DNA from: Brevibacterium aurantiacum | Lineage (GTDB): Bacteria > Actinomycetota > Actinomycetes > Actinomycetales > Brevibacteriaceae | Assembly: GCF_007558825.1 (NCBI RefSeq) | Contig: NZ_VLTK01000003.1 | Coordinates: forward strand, 186,001-250,000 | DNA length: 64,000 nt | Direction of reading: 5' to 3' | Part shown: positions 28,925 through 37,576 of the stretch, in pieces | How the letters are laid out: each line of letters opens with the position of its first letter | Position numbering within the stretch: position 1 is the first letter of the stretch | Made by a program: the position numbers and the translations under genes | Notes under the pieces: generated by a model | Told to the model about the DNA's origin: nothing | The model's database searches: none | The model's input: the letters and a program-made list of their open reading frames with translations, nothing else

Positions 28925-29423
28925 GCGCGATATCCGCCTGTGGGGTGATCCGGTGCTGCGCAGTCCGTGCGCACCGGTCACCGTCTTCGACGAGGGGCTC
29001 AAGGCTTTGGCCCAAGACCTCGTGGACACGTCTCTGCCGGAGGGGCGGGCCGCCGTGGCGGCGCCGCAGATCGGTGTGGGCGTGCGGGCATTCGGGTATG
29101 ACCTCGACGGTCGCACGGGGTATGTCATCAACCCCGAGGTCGTCGAGGTCGCAGGAGAGCTGCGCGACATCGAGGAAGGCTGTCTCTCGGTTCCGGGTCT
29201 GTTCTTCCCCACACCGCGCTACGAGTTCGCTCGTGTGCGCGGTGTGGACGCGGAGAACTCACCGGTGGAGCTCTCCGGCACGGAGGTGTTCGCGCAGATG
29301 CTCCAACACGAGGTCGCGCACCTCGACGGTCAGGTCTATGTTCAGACCCTGCCTAAGGAACGTCGGCGAGAGGCGATGAAGGCCATTCGCGGTTCCGATT
29401 GGTTCCTCGCCAGGCAGCCGTGA
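28917..29423 (+). CDS. def: Peptide deformylase
   Basis: 168 residues from the ATG that overlaps the pyc end. The three deformylase motifs are present: a GXGXAAPQ-like AAPQIGVGV, EEGCLSVPG (metal Cys) and QHEVAHLDG (HEXXH; metal His and catalytic Glu). The fourth position of the last motif is Ala where most deformylases have Asp; HEXXH itself is intact. It removes the formyl group from nascent proteins. It may be an additional copy, since actinobacteria often have two or more. Confidence 0.93.
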   Translation: MAERDIRLWGDPVLRSPCAPVTVFDEGLKALAQDLVDTSLPEGRAAVAAPQIGVGVRAFGYDLDGRTGYVINPEVVEVAGELRDIEEGCLSVPGLFFPTPRYEFARVRGVDAENSPVELSGTEVFAQMLQHEVAHLDGQVYVQTLPKERRREAMKAIRGSDWFLARQP

Positions 29424-29463
29424 CACACATGACGAACAGACACTTCAACACAAGGAGCAGCAG

Positions 29464-30318
29464 ATGAGCATTCAACGCACCGCAGTCATCGGAAGCGGAC
29501 TCATGGGAGCCGGCATCGCCGAGGTGCTCGCGAAGTCGGGTCTCGACGTCATCGTCCGCGAGATCAACGATGAAGCCTCCGCAGCCGGCCGTGCTCGCAT
29601 CGAGAAGTCACTGGCCCGTGCAGTCGAAAAGGGGAAACTCGATTCCGAGGCTCGTGACGCGGCCCTCGGCAGGCTGAGATTCACCACCGACATCGGCGAA
29701 CTCGCCGATCGTCAGCTGGTTATTGAGGCCGCGAGTGAGAACGAGGACATCAAGAAATCGATCTTCGCCGAACTCGACAAGGTCGTGACTGATCCTGAGG
29801 CGATCCTCGCTTCGAATACGTCGTCGATGCCGATCGTCCGGTTCGCGCAGTCGACCTCACGTCCGGAGCGTGTTCTCGGGGTTCATTTCTTCAATCCGGC
29901 CCCGGTCCAGCCACTCGTCGAGATCGTCTCCTCCGTGCTCACCGCCGATTCGGTGCGTGACTCGGTCACGGAGTTCGTCGCCGAGGTGCTCGGCAAGAAT
30001 CCGGTCCAGGCCCAGGACCGTCCCGGGTTCATCGTCAACGCGCTGCTCATCCCTTACCTCTGCAGCGCAATTCGCATGCTCGAGTCCGGGTTCGCCACCA
30101 AGGAAGACATCGATGCCGGAATGGTGGGCGGCTGCGCGCACCCGATGGGCCCGATCAAACTTGCCGACATGGTGGGTCTTGACACATGCCTGTACGCGGC
30201 CGAGAGCATCTATTCGGAGACCGGCGATCCTGCAGCCAAACCTCCGGTGCTGCTCTCACGCATGGTCGATGCCGGCCTGCTCGGAGTCAAATCCGGACGC
30301 GGCTTCTACGAGTACTGA
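29464..30318 (+). CDS. fadB2: 3-hydroxybutyryl-CoA dehydrogenase (3-hydroxyacyl-CoA dehydrogenase)
   Basis: 284 residues, the length of the single-function enzyme. The NAD-binding motif is VIGSGLMGAGIAE. Other signatures are ASNTSSMPI, GVHFFNPAPVQPLVEI (catalytic His), DRPGFIVNALLIPYL and the C-terminal GLLGVKSGRGFYEY. It oxidises 3-hydroxyacyl-CoA in beta-oxidation or butyrate-type pathways. It has a good AAGGAG site and is followed by a strong terminator. Confidence 0.92.
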   Translation: MSIQRTAVIGSGLMGAGIAEVLAKSGLDVIVREINDEASAAGRARIEKSLARAVEKGKLDSEARDAALGRLRFTTDIGELADRQLVIEAASENEDIKKSIFAELDKVVTDPEAILASNTSSMPIVRFAQSTSRPERVLGVHFFNPAPVQPLVEIVSSVLTADSVRDSVTEFVAEVLGKNPVQAQDRPGFIVNALLIPYLCSAIRMLESGFATKEDIDAGMVGGCAHPMGPIKLADMVGLDTCLYAAESIYSETGDPAAKPPVLLSRMVDAGLLGVKSGRGFYEY

Positions 30319-30343
30319 GGCCAGAGGCACCAGCACAGACAAA

Positions 30344-30379
30344 GAACTCCTGGTCGGTGATTGCACCGACCAGGAGTTC
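30344..30379. terminator. Terminator between fadB2 and the convergent aminotransferase
   Basis: A perfect 16-bp stem (GAACTCCTGGTCGGTG with its complement) closing a 4-base loop. It sits between converging genes and can serve both. Confidence 0.8.
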
Positions 30380-30413
30380 GTGTATTCAGGCTGCTGACCG
30401 CGAGCCGGAGGCT

Positions 30414-31673
30414 TCAGCCGGCGAGGAGCTTCTCATAGCTGGCAAGCTTCACACAGGCCACGAGCCCCTGCGCCGCCAGTTCCACGTCTTCGACGGTCGG
30501 CATGGTCGGAGCGATGCGGATGACGTTGTTGTGTGGATCCAGACCATAGGGATGGGTAGCACCGGCCGGGGTCAGCTTGACCCCAGCCTCGGCGGCCAAT
30601 TTGACGATCCGGTCCGCGGTGCCTTCCAGCGTCGTCAGGGTGATGAAGTAACCACCGTCCGGCTCAGTCCACTGCGCCAGGTCCTTGCCGCCCAGTTCCC
30701 GTTCCAAGGTGTCCAGTACAGCGTCGAATTTCGGTGCGATGATCTTCGCGTGCCGGCGCATGTGCTCCTCCACGCCCGCAGGATCGGAGAAGAAGCGCAG
30801 ATGACGCAGCTGGTTGACCTTATCGGGACCGATCGAGATCTTCGACAGATTCGCCCGGATCCAGTCAATCGTCTCCGGACCCGCACCGAAGAAGGAGACA
30901 CCGGCTCCCGCGTGGGTGATCTTCGACGTCGAAGCGAAGATCCACGGGCGTTCCGGGTGTCCAGCCTTGGCACAGATGTCGAGGATGTCGAGAACCTCGG
31001 GATGCTCGTCCCGGAGGTGGTGGAGTCCGTATGCGTTGTCCCACAGCAGCGTGAAGTCGGGTGCCGCTGCCGGCATCGCCGCGAGCTCTTTCGCTCGTTC
31101 TTCAGTGATGGTGATGCCTGTCGGGTTCGAGTACATGGGCACCAACCACATGCCTTTGACCGTCTCGTCCTCTGCCAGACGTTGAGCCTCTGCGACGACT
31201 GGACCTTCGGAGTCCATGGGAATGCTGAGGAGTTCGAAGCCCAGTGACTCGGCCAGCGTGAAGTGTCTGTCGTAGCCGGGGACCGGGCAGATGAGTTTGT
31301 GAGGTCCCTGGCCCCAGGGTCGTGAATCACCGACGGTGCCGTGCAGGAGAGCAAAGGTCAGTGTCTGGGCCATGAGAGTCAGTGAGGCGTTGCCGCCAGC
31401 CAGCAATTGGCTCGCAGGGATCTTGAGCAATGGGGAGAAGAGTTCACGCAGCTCGACGATTCCGTCCAGACCGCCATAGTTGCGGGTATCGACTCCGCTG
31501 GGCGTCAAGACGTCATCGGGTGTCACCGCTGTCAGAAGCTCTGCCGCCAGGTCGAGTTGCGCGCTTGCCGGCTTGCCTCGGGTGATATCAAGTTTCAACC
31601 CGCGGGAAGCGAATTCCTCATAGGCGCCAGAAGCGCTCTCCAGCTCTGCCTGCAGCTCGGACGTGGGGGACAT
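30414..31673 (-). CDS. PLP-dependent aminotransferase (MocR-like fold, aspartate aminotransferase type)
   Basis: 419 residues. The pattern ITRGKPASAQLDLA at the N-terminus, NYGGLDGIVELREL, YSNPTGITI and the PLP lysine in FASTSKITHAGAGVSFFG match the actinobacterial aspartate aminotransferase group (the AspT/Rv3565 type). It most likely interconverts aspartate and oxaloacetate; substrate preference is inferred from family. The ATG has AAGGAG five bases upstream. Confidence 0.82.
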   Translation of the reverse strand: MSPTSELQAELESASGAYEEFASRGLKLDITRGKPASAQLDLAAELLTAVTPDDVLTPSGVDTRNYGGLDGIVELRELFSPLLKIPASQLLAGGNASLTLMAQTLTFALLHGTVGDSRPWGQGPHKLICPVPGYDRHFTLAESLGFELLSIPMDSEGPVVAEAQRLAEDETVKGMWLVPMYSNPTGITITEERAKELAAMPAAAPDFTLLWDNAYGLHHLRDEHPEVLDILDICAKAGHPERPWIFASTSKITHAGAGVSFFGAGPETIDWIRANLSKISIGPDKVNQLRHLRFFSDPAGVEEHMRRHAKIIAPKFDAVLDTLERELGGKDLAQWTEPDGGYFITLTTLEGTADRIVKLAAEAGVKLTPAGATHPYGLDPHNNVIRIAPTMPTVEDVELAAQGLVACVKLASYEKLLAG

Positions 31674-31825
31674 CGATGCTCCTTGTCACTGTTTGTTTGA
31701 CCGGTACAACCATCCTAGTCACTTCCCGGTCCGGGTGCGGGCCAGCACCGCGGGCGGAACGGGTTTTGACGACGAGTTAGAGTTGACCACGATCGATCAA
31801 CTTCACGAGTCAGGGTGGGCGAACT

Positions 31826-32545
31826 GTGAGACCACGCGCGCAAGCAGCTCATGGACGCAGCTTCGGCCAGCTGGCGGGCGTCTACGACGAAGTGCGTCCC
31901 CGGTATCCCGATGCCGCCATCAACCTGGTGAGCAGTGACTGGAGCACTCTTGAGATCTGTGACCTGGGCGCCGGGACAGGCATTCTCAGCAGTGCGCTGC
32001 TCGACCGTGGTGCGAATGTGATCGCCATCGATCCCGACGAGGTGGCGTTGGCCAACAATCCCGCACGAAGTCTCGTGGGCAGTGCAGAGGATACGGGTCT
32101 GCCGGACGCCTGCGTCGATATCGTCACCGTGGCACAGGCATGGCACTGGTTCGACGAAGCCGCGGCTACGACCGAGATCAATCGAATCCTACGGCCCCAT
32201 GGGCAGCTGATCATCCTCATCAATCAGCTCGATGTGCGTATCGATTGGGTGCTGCGTCTGAGTCGGATCATGCACGCCGGCGACGTGTACCGTCCCGCCT
32301 ACCGTCCGAGCCCTGCAGGCTTCGACCTCATCGACCATGAGTTGGTCGAGTTCACCACGCCGCTCCCGTTCGAGGGCATCGTCGATCTGGCGAGGACCCG
32401 TTCCTATTGGCTGCGTTCGAACCAGACGACGAGGTCACGGGTCGAGTCGAATCTCCGTGAGTACTTCTCCCTCGAACATCCATTCGACGGTGAGCTTGAC
32501 CTGCCCTACATGTGCCTGGCCTACGTTCTCAGGTCTCACGACTGA
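31826..32545 (+). CDS. Class I SAM-dependent methyltransferase
   Basis: 239 residues starting with GTG behind GGTGGG. The N-terminal SFGQLAGVYDEVRPRYP is typical of this small-molecule methyltransferase group. Motif I is ICDLGAGTGILSSAL, the acidic loop is VIAIDPDE, and motif II lies in VDIVTVAQAWHWFDEAAATTEI. Substrate unknown. It is the last intact housekeeping-type gene before the degenerate region. Confidence 0.88.
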   Translation: MRPRAQAAHGRSFGQLAGVYDEVRPRYPDAAINLVSSDWSTLEICDLGAGTGILSSALLDRGANVIAIDPDEVALANNPARSLVGSAEDTGLPDACVDIVTVAQAWHWFDEAAATTEINRILRPHGQLIILINQLDVRIDWVLRLSRIMHAGDVYRPAYRPSPAGFDLIDHELVEFTTPLPFEGIVDLARTRSYWLRSNQTTRSRVESNLREYFSLEHPFDGELDLPYMCLAYVLRSHD

Positions 32546-33155
32546 GCCACAGCGAATTTCAGGGCCCACGGTAGTATCCAGCGCATAACCAACGCTTAGG
32601 AGCCGGTGAGTCGGCGGCGGGGCCTGGTCGAGGCCGGGGCGGCTGCGGTTGGTGCCGGTGAGGCCGTGGTCTTGGCAGATAGGTTGCTCCGCGACGCCGA
32701 GCTCGCGATGCCGGTCACCATGGGCTGTGAGGTCTTGGTCGTCGGTGGAGCAGTGGGCACAGTCGATCAAGGTCTCCGGCATGGCCAGGAGTCTAAGTTC
32801 AGCCCCCGACAATCGAGATTTTCATCGTCCGGGGCTACTGCAACAACGCAGGTCGCGGCGCCCGCGGTCTGCGGTGTAGGCGTCTGATGTACGTAGGGGG
32901 TTCCTCAGCGGACGCAGTTGATGTTGTTGTTACCAGGTTCGTTCTCCGAACCTCACTGGCAGCCGGATGTCTCGGTCAGGTGGTCTGCATGAGTCTCCGC
33001 GAGACGCAGGTCGAGGAACCTGTGTGTCGGGAAGGCCACCGAGAAACTGACTACGGATCACCAGGTAGTTGATCGAGCTGCGGTTTAGTCCCACATGGTG
33101 CCGAATCTCCCGCCAATTCGACGGGAAGCACGCCTGTTCTTGCTCGGTGAGCGCG
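32546..33155. other. Degenerate stretch, no intact gene recognised
   Basis: About 600 bp with short open frames on both strands. None has a recognisable family or good start signals. Its base composition is uneven, and protein-like fragments (for example the minus-strand segment WREIRHHVGLNRSSINYLVI near 33070-33130) suggest decayed coding sequence, consistent with the transposase remains that follow. Confidence 0.5.
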
Positions 33156-33197
33156 GCGACGGCCGCGTGGCGACGGCCGCGTGGCGACGGCCGCGGG
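33156..33197 (+). repeat. Three tandem copies of a 14-bp GC-rich unit
   Basis: GCGACGGCCGCGTG occurs at 33156-33169 and 33170-33183, and with one change (final GGG) at 33184-33197. It lies inside the decayed transposase sequence and breaks its frame. Confidence 0.85.
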
Positions 33198-33230
33198 GCG
33201 CCGTCCGAGAGGACGCCGAAGAAGCGGTCG

Positions 33231-33440
33231 ACGCGAAATGCGTCCGCGATGACGTGCAGCTGTTTGGCCAAGTACCCCACCGCGGCCGGCGGCCTCACTC
33301 GTCACGCTCGGGAACTGCGCCGCGATCTCGAAGAACTTCAACAAGACCGCGAAGCCAGGCCGCGTCGCACCGGTCTTGTTGCCAACAGCGTCCACGACGC
33401 GACCTGGTCCTGTGCCGACCACTCCAGCACACAGATGATC
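33231..33440 (-). pseudogene. N-terminal remnant of a Tn3-family transposase (type A)
   Basis: Read on the minus strand with frame changes, the fragments are EWSAQDQVASWTLL, then GNKTGATRPGFAVLLKFFEI, then AAVGYLAKQLHVIADAF. They line up in order with the start of Tn3-family transposases of the DUF4158 type, as I remember them. At least two frame changes and the loss of all of the catalytic domain make it a dead relic. No 38-bp terminal inverted repeat or target duplication could be found. Confidence 0.65.
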
Positions 33441-33760
33441 AAACGCCCCTACGTCGGCGCCGTCATCCACATCGAGACCATCGGGCATTACCTGGCCGCA
33501 ACAAGACCGTCGCAAGGGACAGCAACATGATTCTCGTGGTGACGATGATCACAGCGTCGTGTCGGGTACGGCGACGATCCGGGACCACGGCGGTGATCAC
33601 CCGTTTGATTGAAGCAGGCGATGCCGATCGGCGGCGCAGGCACGTCCACCTTGATTATGGTACTTAGCCGACCTCGGTCTCACTTTGTCGAGGAGGTCCA
33701 CACCGACGACATCCACGCGCGTCTTGCCGAGCTGGACCACTTCGCCAGCTGACCGGCGGT
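33441..33760. other. Degenerate stretch between transposase relic and VOC gene
   Basis: No intact gene recognised. The plus strand contains a short open frame, 33621-33752, ending VEEVHTDDIHARLAELDHFAS. It looks protein-like but has no ribosome-binding site or recognised family, so it may be the tail of a lost gene. Confidence 0.45.
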
Positions 33761-34528
33761 TCAGCTCGTCATCGGCGCACCGACATCGAATTCTGTGCCG
33801 AACGGGTCCGTGATGTTCGCGACCCGCCCGTAGATCATGTCGTAGGGCTCGGCCGAGGTCCCACCCGCGTCGACCGCTCGCCGCGCCGCCGCATCGGCGT
33901 CGTCCACCTGGAACAAGGTCCCCCAACGGGACTTCGTGGCCTTTGGGTCACCGGCGATGCCGCCGATCTCGTGGCCATCCGGTCTGCGGAGGAACGTGAA
34001 GTCGAGCTCGGGCATGTCCGGGTTGGCATCCAACGTGTAGCCGAAGACCGCGGCGTAGAAGTCGCGCGCGGGTCCGGATTCTGCGGTGACGAGGTCGTTG
34101 CGGAGCAGGGTGTTCGGCTCGTTGACGATCTCGCAGCCGATGTGGGCACCAGCCTGCCACAGTCCGCACTGCGCACCGGTGGTGTCCTTGATGATCGCTG
34201 TCCGGCCCTGGTCCAGCACGTCCATCGGACCGGTGATAATCGAGCCGCCCGCGTCCCGTGCTCGGGCGGCCGCGGCGTCACAGTCATCCGTCGCGAAGAA
34301 GACGTTCCACCAGAATTCCGTGGCGTCGGGATCGGGGTTCGGCCTGATGGCCGCGACGGGCCTGCCCCGTAGCAAGCACTGGGTGTAGTGGCCGAACTCC
34401 GCCGGTCCCACATCGAACTCCCAACCGAACAACGCGCCGTAGAAGGTCATCGCGCGGTCGAGATCCGGGATGCCCAGGTCGATCCACGTCGGCGTGCCAG
34501 CCGGCTGCGTGGTGGTCAACTCGCTCAT
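33761..34528 (-). CDS. Two-domain VOC (glyoxalase-fold) protein
   Basis: 255 residues from the ATG at 34528, which has GGAGA at good spacing; the frame stays open to 34564 but the RBS supports the shorter form. Two glyoxalase/bleomycin-resistance domains are visible. The first (about 15-120) has WIDLGIPDLDRAMTFYGALFGWEF. The second (about 135-250) has GPARDFYAAVFGYTLDA and ITDPFGTEFDVGAP. Such proteins range from dioxygenase-like enzymes to antibiotic-binding proteins; function unknown. It is the only intact gene between two transposase relics, so it may have arrived with a mobile element. Confidence 0.85.
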   Translation of the reverse strand: MSELTTTQPAGTPTWIDLGIPDLDRAMTFYGALFGWEFDVGPAEFGHYTQCLLRGRPVAAIRPNPDPDATEFWWNVFFATDDCDAAAARARDAGGSIITGPMDVLDQGRTAIIKDTTGAQCGLWQAGAHIGCEIVNEPNTLLRNDLVTAESGPARDFYAAVFGYTLDANPDMPELDFTFLRRPDGHEIGGIAGDPKATKSRWGTLFQVDDADAAARRAVDAGGTSAEPYDMIYGRVANITDPFGTEFDVGAPMTS

Positions 34529-34671
34529 CGTCTCTCCTTGACGTGTCCCTATCTTGTCCCGCATGACCCTGGAACCTAAAGCGCTAGTGTAACCCAGCTC
34601 ACACCGACGTGGGCTACCCCTCCGTCACTTGCGCCCAGTAATGCCGGTACGCGGTGACATCGCCGGCCTGC
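34529..34671. other. Gap upstream of VOC gene with a protein-like tail
   Basis: On the minus strand a third frame reads YLTSVEQAGDVTAYRHYWAQ and ends in a stop at about 34618. It resembles the C-terminus of a small regulator, but there is no intact gene. The VOC promoter must lie here. Confidence 0.3.
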
Positions 34672-35050
34672 TCAACGCTGGTCAGATAGCCAGCCTATTT
34701 CGTCGGCACGAACCCGGCCGGTGAGCAACAGCGCCAGGTTCAGCGAGGTCTCCTCGCGAGCTCGGACACGAGCCGTCGCCACGTGTTCGAGGACGTTGAC
34801 TACGCCGGGGCGCACAAGCCGCGACGTCGACAGGTATTCACAGGCTGCCCGGAACACCAGCTTCGGGGCCTCGTGCTCCATCGCACGAGCGAACTGGAAT
34901 CCGTACAGACTCTCCCACTCGGCCGTGTTGAAGGTCCGCCACCGCAGGTATGCGACCACTCCTCGCACGTGAAATACGGGAGCAACTCCGCCAGCCCGAC
35001 CTCCGGGAACTCTCGAAGCTGGTCCGGCTCCTCTTGCGAGAATTCGTCGC
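34672..35050 (-). pseudogene. Remnant of a second Tn3-type transposase (type B)
   Basis: Minus-strand fragments in two frames run QLREFPEVGLAELLPYFT, then after a frame change FNTAEWESLYGFQFARAMEH, PKLVFRAACEYLSTSRLVRPG and VLEHVATARVRAREET. The last part matches the linker region of Tn3-family transposases that reads like LVRPGxxxLE...ARxxAxxET. It is not the continuation of relic A: both represent N-terminal parts, and the order along the DNA is wrong for one gene. It is therefore probably a second element, internally deleted and frameshifted. Confidence 0.6.
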
Positions 35051-35170
35051 CACCGACCTGCCACCTTCACCTCGATGTCACAGACCCGAGAAACGTACTG
35101 GCTCCGCGGTCAGCCGGACCAGACTTAATCCTTGATTGTGCGCTGGAGGCCAAGGGGACCCCTTCAAGGC
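35051..35170. other. Short gap before the hsp20 terminator
   Basis: No gene or clear signal recognised. Confidence 0.5.
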
Positions 35171-35236
35171 ACAGACACAACCGTTGAAAGCGGGCCGCAC
35201 CGATTGGTGCGACCCGCTTTCAACGGTTGTGTCTGT
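35171..35236 (-). terminator. 31-bp hairpin terminator of hsp20
   Basis: Arms 35171-35201 and 35206-35236 pair over 31 positions with one mismatch (outer part ACAGACACAACCGTTGAAAG), with a GATT loop. It begins four bases after the hsp20 stop. It is the longest stem in the window and also marks the edge of the degenerate region. Confidence 0.8.
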
Positions 35237-35239
35237 CGA

Positions 35240-35704
35240 TCAGGCGCCGGCCGGATTCTCATCCTGTGCTGGGGAGGTTTCGACGACCTCGGTGACTCTG
35301 GTGGGGTTGGAGTGTGAGACGTTGATCTTACGTGGTCGGGCTTCCTCTGCCACGGGGATCGTCAGCGAGAGCACGCCGTCCTGGTAGTCAGCCTGGATTC
35401 GGTCGAGTGCGACCCTGTTGCCGAGGGTGAGCTGACGGGCATAGGTGCCGGTCGTACGTTCCCGGGTCAGCCATTTCACATCCTTGTCCGCGACCTCGGA
35501 CTGTCGCTGAGCGCGAACCGTCAGCGTACGATCCTCGACGTCGACATCGATGCTCGACGGGTCCACGCCCGGCATGTCGATACGTGCGACGAAGACCTCT
35601 CCGTCACGGTAGAGATCCATGGGAAGCGAAGTGGAGTTCGGGGTGCGAGTCACTTCCGAGAAGAATCGATCGAGGTCACGGATGGGGTCAAAACGTGTAG
35701 CCAT
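35240..35704 (-). CDS. Hsp20/alpha-crystallin family small heat shock protein
   Basis: 154 residues. The alpha-crystallin domain (about 38-135) starts with LPMDLYRDGEVFVARIDMPGVDPSSIDV and ends with the VALDRIQADYQDGVLSLTIPV strand region. The C-terminal anchoring motif is degenerate (RKINVSH, an I-N-V form of IXI/V). It is a cytosolic chaperone that holds unfolding proteins. The ATG has AAAGGA upstream. A HAIR element 32 bases upstream of the start predicts repression by HspR. Confidence 0.93.
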   Translation of the reverse strand: MATRFDPIRDLDRFFSEVTRTPNSTSLPMDLYRDGEVFVARIDMPGVDPSSIDVDVEDRTLTVRAQRQSEVADKDVKWLTRERTTGTYARQLTLGNRVALDRIQADYQDGVLSLTIPVAEEARPRKINVSHSNPTRVTEVVETSPAQDENPAGA

Positions 35705-35735
35705 GAGCTTCCTTTCGTTTCGTTAGGTCGTTACA

Positions 35736-35754
35736 TTGAGTCAAACACACTCAA
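35736..35754. promoter_or_regulatory. HAIR element (HspR operator) upstream of hsp20
   Basis: TTGAGT-N7-ACTCAA matches the HspR-associated inverted repeat, CTTGAGT-N7-ACTCAAG, in 12 of 14 fixed positions; only the outermost base of each arm differs. It lies between the AEC transporter gene and hsp20 and is placed to block the hsp20 promoter. The hspR gene is not in this window. Confidence 0.8.
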
Positions 35755-35792
35755 CTTTGAAATGATTCCCATCTCATGAAACTCTCAGTCAT

Positions 35793-36728
35793 GTGAGTCT
35801 CGTTCCGGTTCTTCTCGCCCTTGTTCCCGTCGCAGTCTTGATCATCGGCGGCAGCGGACTCAAACGACTCCCAGGTTTCACGAATTCCGAATTCTGGTCG
35901 GGAGCGGAGAAACTCTCCTACTATGTTCTGCTGCCCGTGCTGCTGTTCTCCTCTGTCGCCGAGGTCAGCGTCGCACATGTTCCGCTCGGGCGGCTGGCAG
36001 CAGGCCTCATCGCCCCGACAGTGCTCGTGTCAATCCTCATCATTGTGCTGCGCCGGTTCGTGGCTCGTGACCTGCCGTCCTTCACCTCGGTGCTGCAGGG
36101 TGGGATTCGATTCAACACGTATATAGGACTGTCGATATCGGCAAGTCTGTTCGGGGCCGAAGGCAGCGCCCTGGCTGCCATCGTCGCGGCCATTCTCGTG
36201 CCCACGGTGAATATCGTATCCAGTCTCGGATTCGAGTTTCTGCGTACCGGCCCCAGCTCCATTGTCGGAATCCTCCGCGTCGTCGTGACGAATCCGCTGG
36301 TCATCGGGTGTGTGGCCGGCGGACTGTTCAATCTCACCGGCGTACAAGTTCCGGATGTCGTCGACTCGGCCCTGTCCCCGCTGGCGGCTTCGGCTCTGCC
36401 GATCGGACTCCTGTGCGTCGGCGCGGGTCTGCAGCGGTTCCCGTTGCGGGCGCAGGTGGCCGCCATGGCTAATTCCACCGTGACCAAGCTCATCATCTTA
36501 CCTGCGCTGACCTTGCTCGTCTTGGTTCTGCTCGACGTTCCCACCACGCCTGCCCTGGTCGCCATGATCTTCCAGTCGATCGCGACGGCAAGTTCCGGTT
36601 ATGTCATGGCCCGTCAGTTGGGTGGAAATTCGGAGCTGATGGCCGCCCTCATCGCGATGCAGACCGTTCTCATGCTTCTGACTCTTCCCTGTGTCCTGCT
36701 CGTCTCCCAAGCTGTGCTCGAAACCTGA
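35793..36728 (+). CDS. AEC-family (auxin efflux carrier type) permease
   Basis: 311 residues, ten hydrophobic helices in two groups of five. It begins with VPVAVLIIGGSGLKRL and contains LSYYVLLPVLLFSSVA, and GGIRFNTYIGLSISASLFG at the start of the central part, all typical of AEC transporters (malate/malonate or other organic anion permeases). The substrate cannot be read. It starts with GTG without a good ribosome-binding site and is divergent from hsp20 across the HAIR element. Confidence 0.85.
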   Translation: MSLVPVLLALVPVAVLIIGGSGLKRLPGFTNSEFWSGAEKLSYYVLLPVLLFSSVAEVSVAHVPLGRLAAGLIAPTVLVSILIIVLRRFVARDLPSFTSVLQGGIRFNTYIGLSISASLFGAEGSALAAIVAAILVPTVNIVSSLGFEFLRTGPSSIVGILRVVVTNPLVIGCVAGGLFNLTGVQVPDVVDSALSPLAASALPIGLLCVGAGLQRFPLRAQVAAMANSTVTKLIILPALTLLVLVLLDVPTTPALVAMIFQSIATASSGYVMARQLGGNSELMAALIAMQTVLMLLTLPCVLLVSQAVLET

Positions 36729-36769
36729 GGACACCGACTTCGTACCTGCAGAGCTGAGAGCGACGAGAA

Positions 36770-36812
36770 CTGAGTGCGGCCGAACCTCACAATGAGGTCC
36801 GGCCGCTCTCAG
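36770..36812. terminator. Bidirectional terminator between the AEC and ferritin genes
   Basis: A 20-bp stem with two mismatches (36770-36789 with 36793-36812; GCGGCCG core) and a three-base loop between the convergent genes. Confidence 0.7.
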
Positions 36813-36862
36813 TCGGTCCGACTGTGACCAGCGGTCACTCGTCCATGATCAGCATCGGTCGA

Positions 36863-37378
36863 TCACTCGTTGTCAGCCTTGATTTCAGGGTGACGTGATC
36901 CGAGCTCGGAATCGATCCGGAGCAGTCCGGAACCGCTGTCGGCCACGCGATCCAGGCGACCGATGATCTCCGAGATGGTCGATTCCTCTTCGACCTGCTC
37001 GTCGATGAACCAGTGCAGAAGAGGCAGGACGTCGAGGTCGCCCTCCGACTGCGCGGTACGGTACAGATTGCGGATCGACTCGGAGACCTTCTCCTCATGT
37101 GCCAAGGCTGCCTTGAAGTAGTCGATGGGCTGTGAGCCCGAGACCTTCGGTGCAGCGATGTCACCGATCTGGGGAGCGAAGTCGCGATCTTGGCAGTGCT
37201 GGATGAACTTCGCGGCGTGAACCTGCTCCTCTTCGGCCTGCGCACGCATCCAGCGTGTCATGCCGGGAAGATCGAGATCGTCGAGTTGGATGGACAGCTG
37301 CAGGTAGACCATCGACGCTTCGAGCTCGAGAGTGACCTGCTCGCCGAGGACCTTCTGCATAGCGGGGCTCAACTGCAT
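36863..37378 (-). CDS. ftnA: Ferritin
   Basis: 171 residues from the ATG at 37378 (GGAGA upstream; the frame is open to 37429 but without a start signal). The four-helix ferritin core carries the ferroxidase residues: Glu18 in VTLELEASMVY, EEEQVHAAKF (Glu and His), AHEEKVSESI and WFIDEQVEEE. It stores iron as ferric mineral in the cytosol. No DtxR/IdeR-type box was recognised upstream. Confidence 0.92.
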   Translation of the reverse strand: MQLSPAMQKVLGEQVTLELEASMVYLQLSIQLDDLDLPGMTRWMRAQAEEEQVHAAKFIQHCQDRDFAPQIGDIAAPKVSGSQPIDYFKAALAHEEKVSESIRNLYRTAQSEGDLDVLPLLHWFIDEQVEEESTISEIIGRLDRVADSGSGLLRIDSELGSRHPEIKADNE

Positions 37379-37576
37379 ATGTTTCTCCTTCGCGATACGA
37401 GACGGATTCGTTCCGTCCTCATGTTCCATAGCCTGACACCTTTTCTAGAATGGTTCCAGTGTGGGAAGGCTCGGCAAACAATGATGAGGCATGGCATACC
37501 TGACCCAGCAGATTCGGCGAGTTTGTCGATGCCGTGACTATGGACTTGCAACTCTGGCCGGTGCCAAGCTGGTTCC

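Noticed and set aside
33156..33197. A CRISPR array
   Set aside because: The 14-bp units are directly adjacent without spacers and no cas genes are present.
33069..33667. Overlapping plus-strand open frames of 150-190 residues
   Set aside because: They are antisense to transposase relic A and consist of low-complexity Arg/Ser/Thr sequence.
33231..35050. One Tn3 transposase gene interrupted by the VOC gene
   Set aside because: Both relics correspond to N-terminal regions and they belong to different transposase types; the order on the DNA is wrong for a simple insertion.
36863..37576. An iron-regulator (DtxR/IdeR) box before ferritin
   Set aside because: No TTAGG...CCTAA-like palindrome was found in the upstream region.
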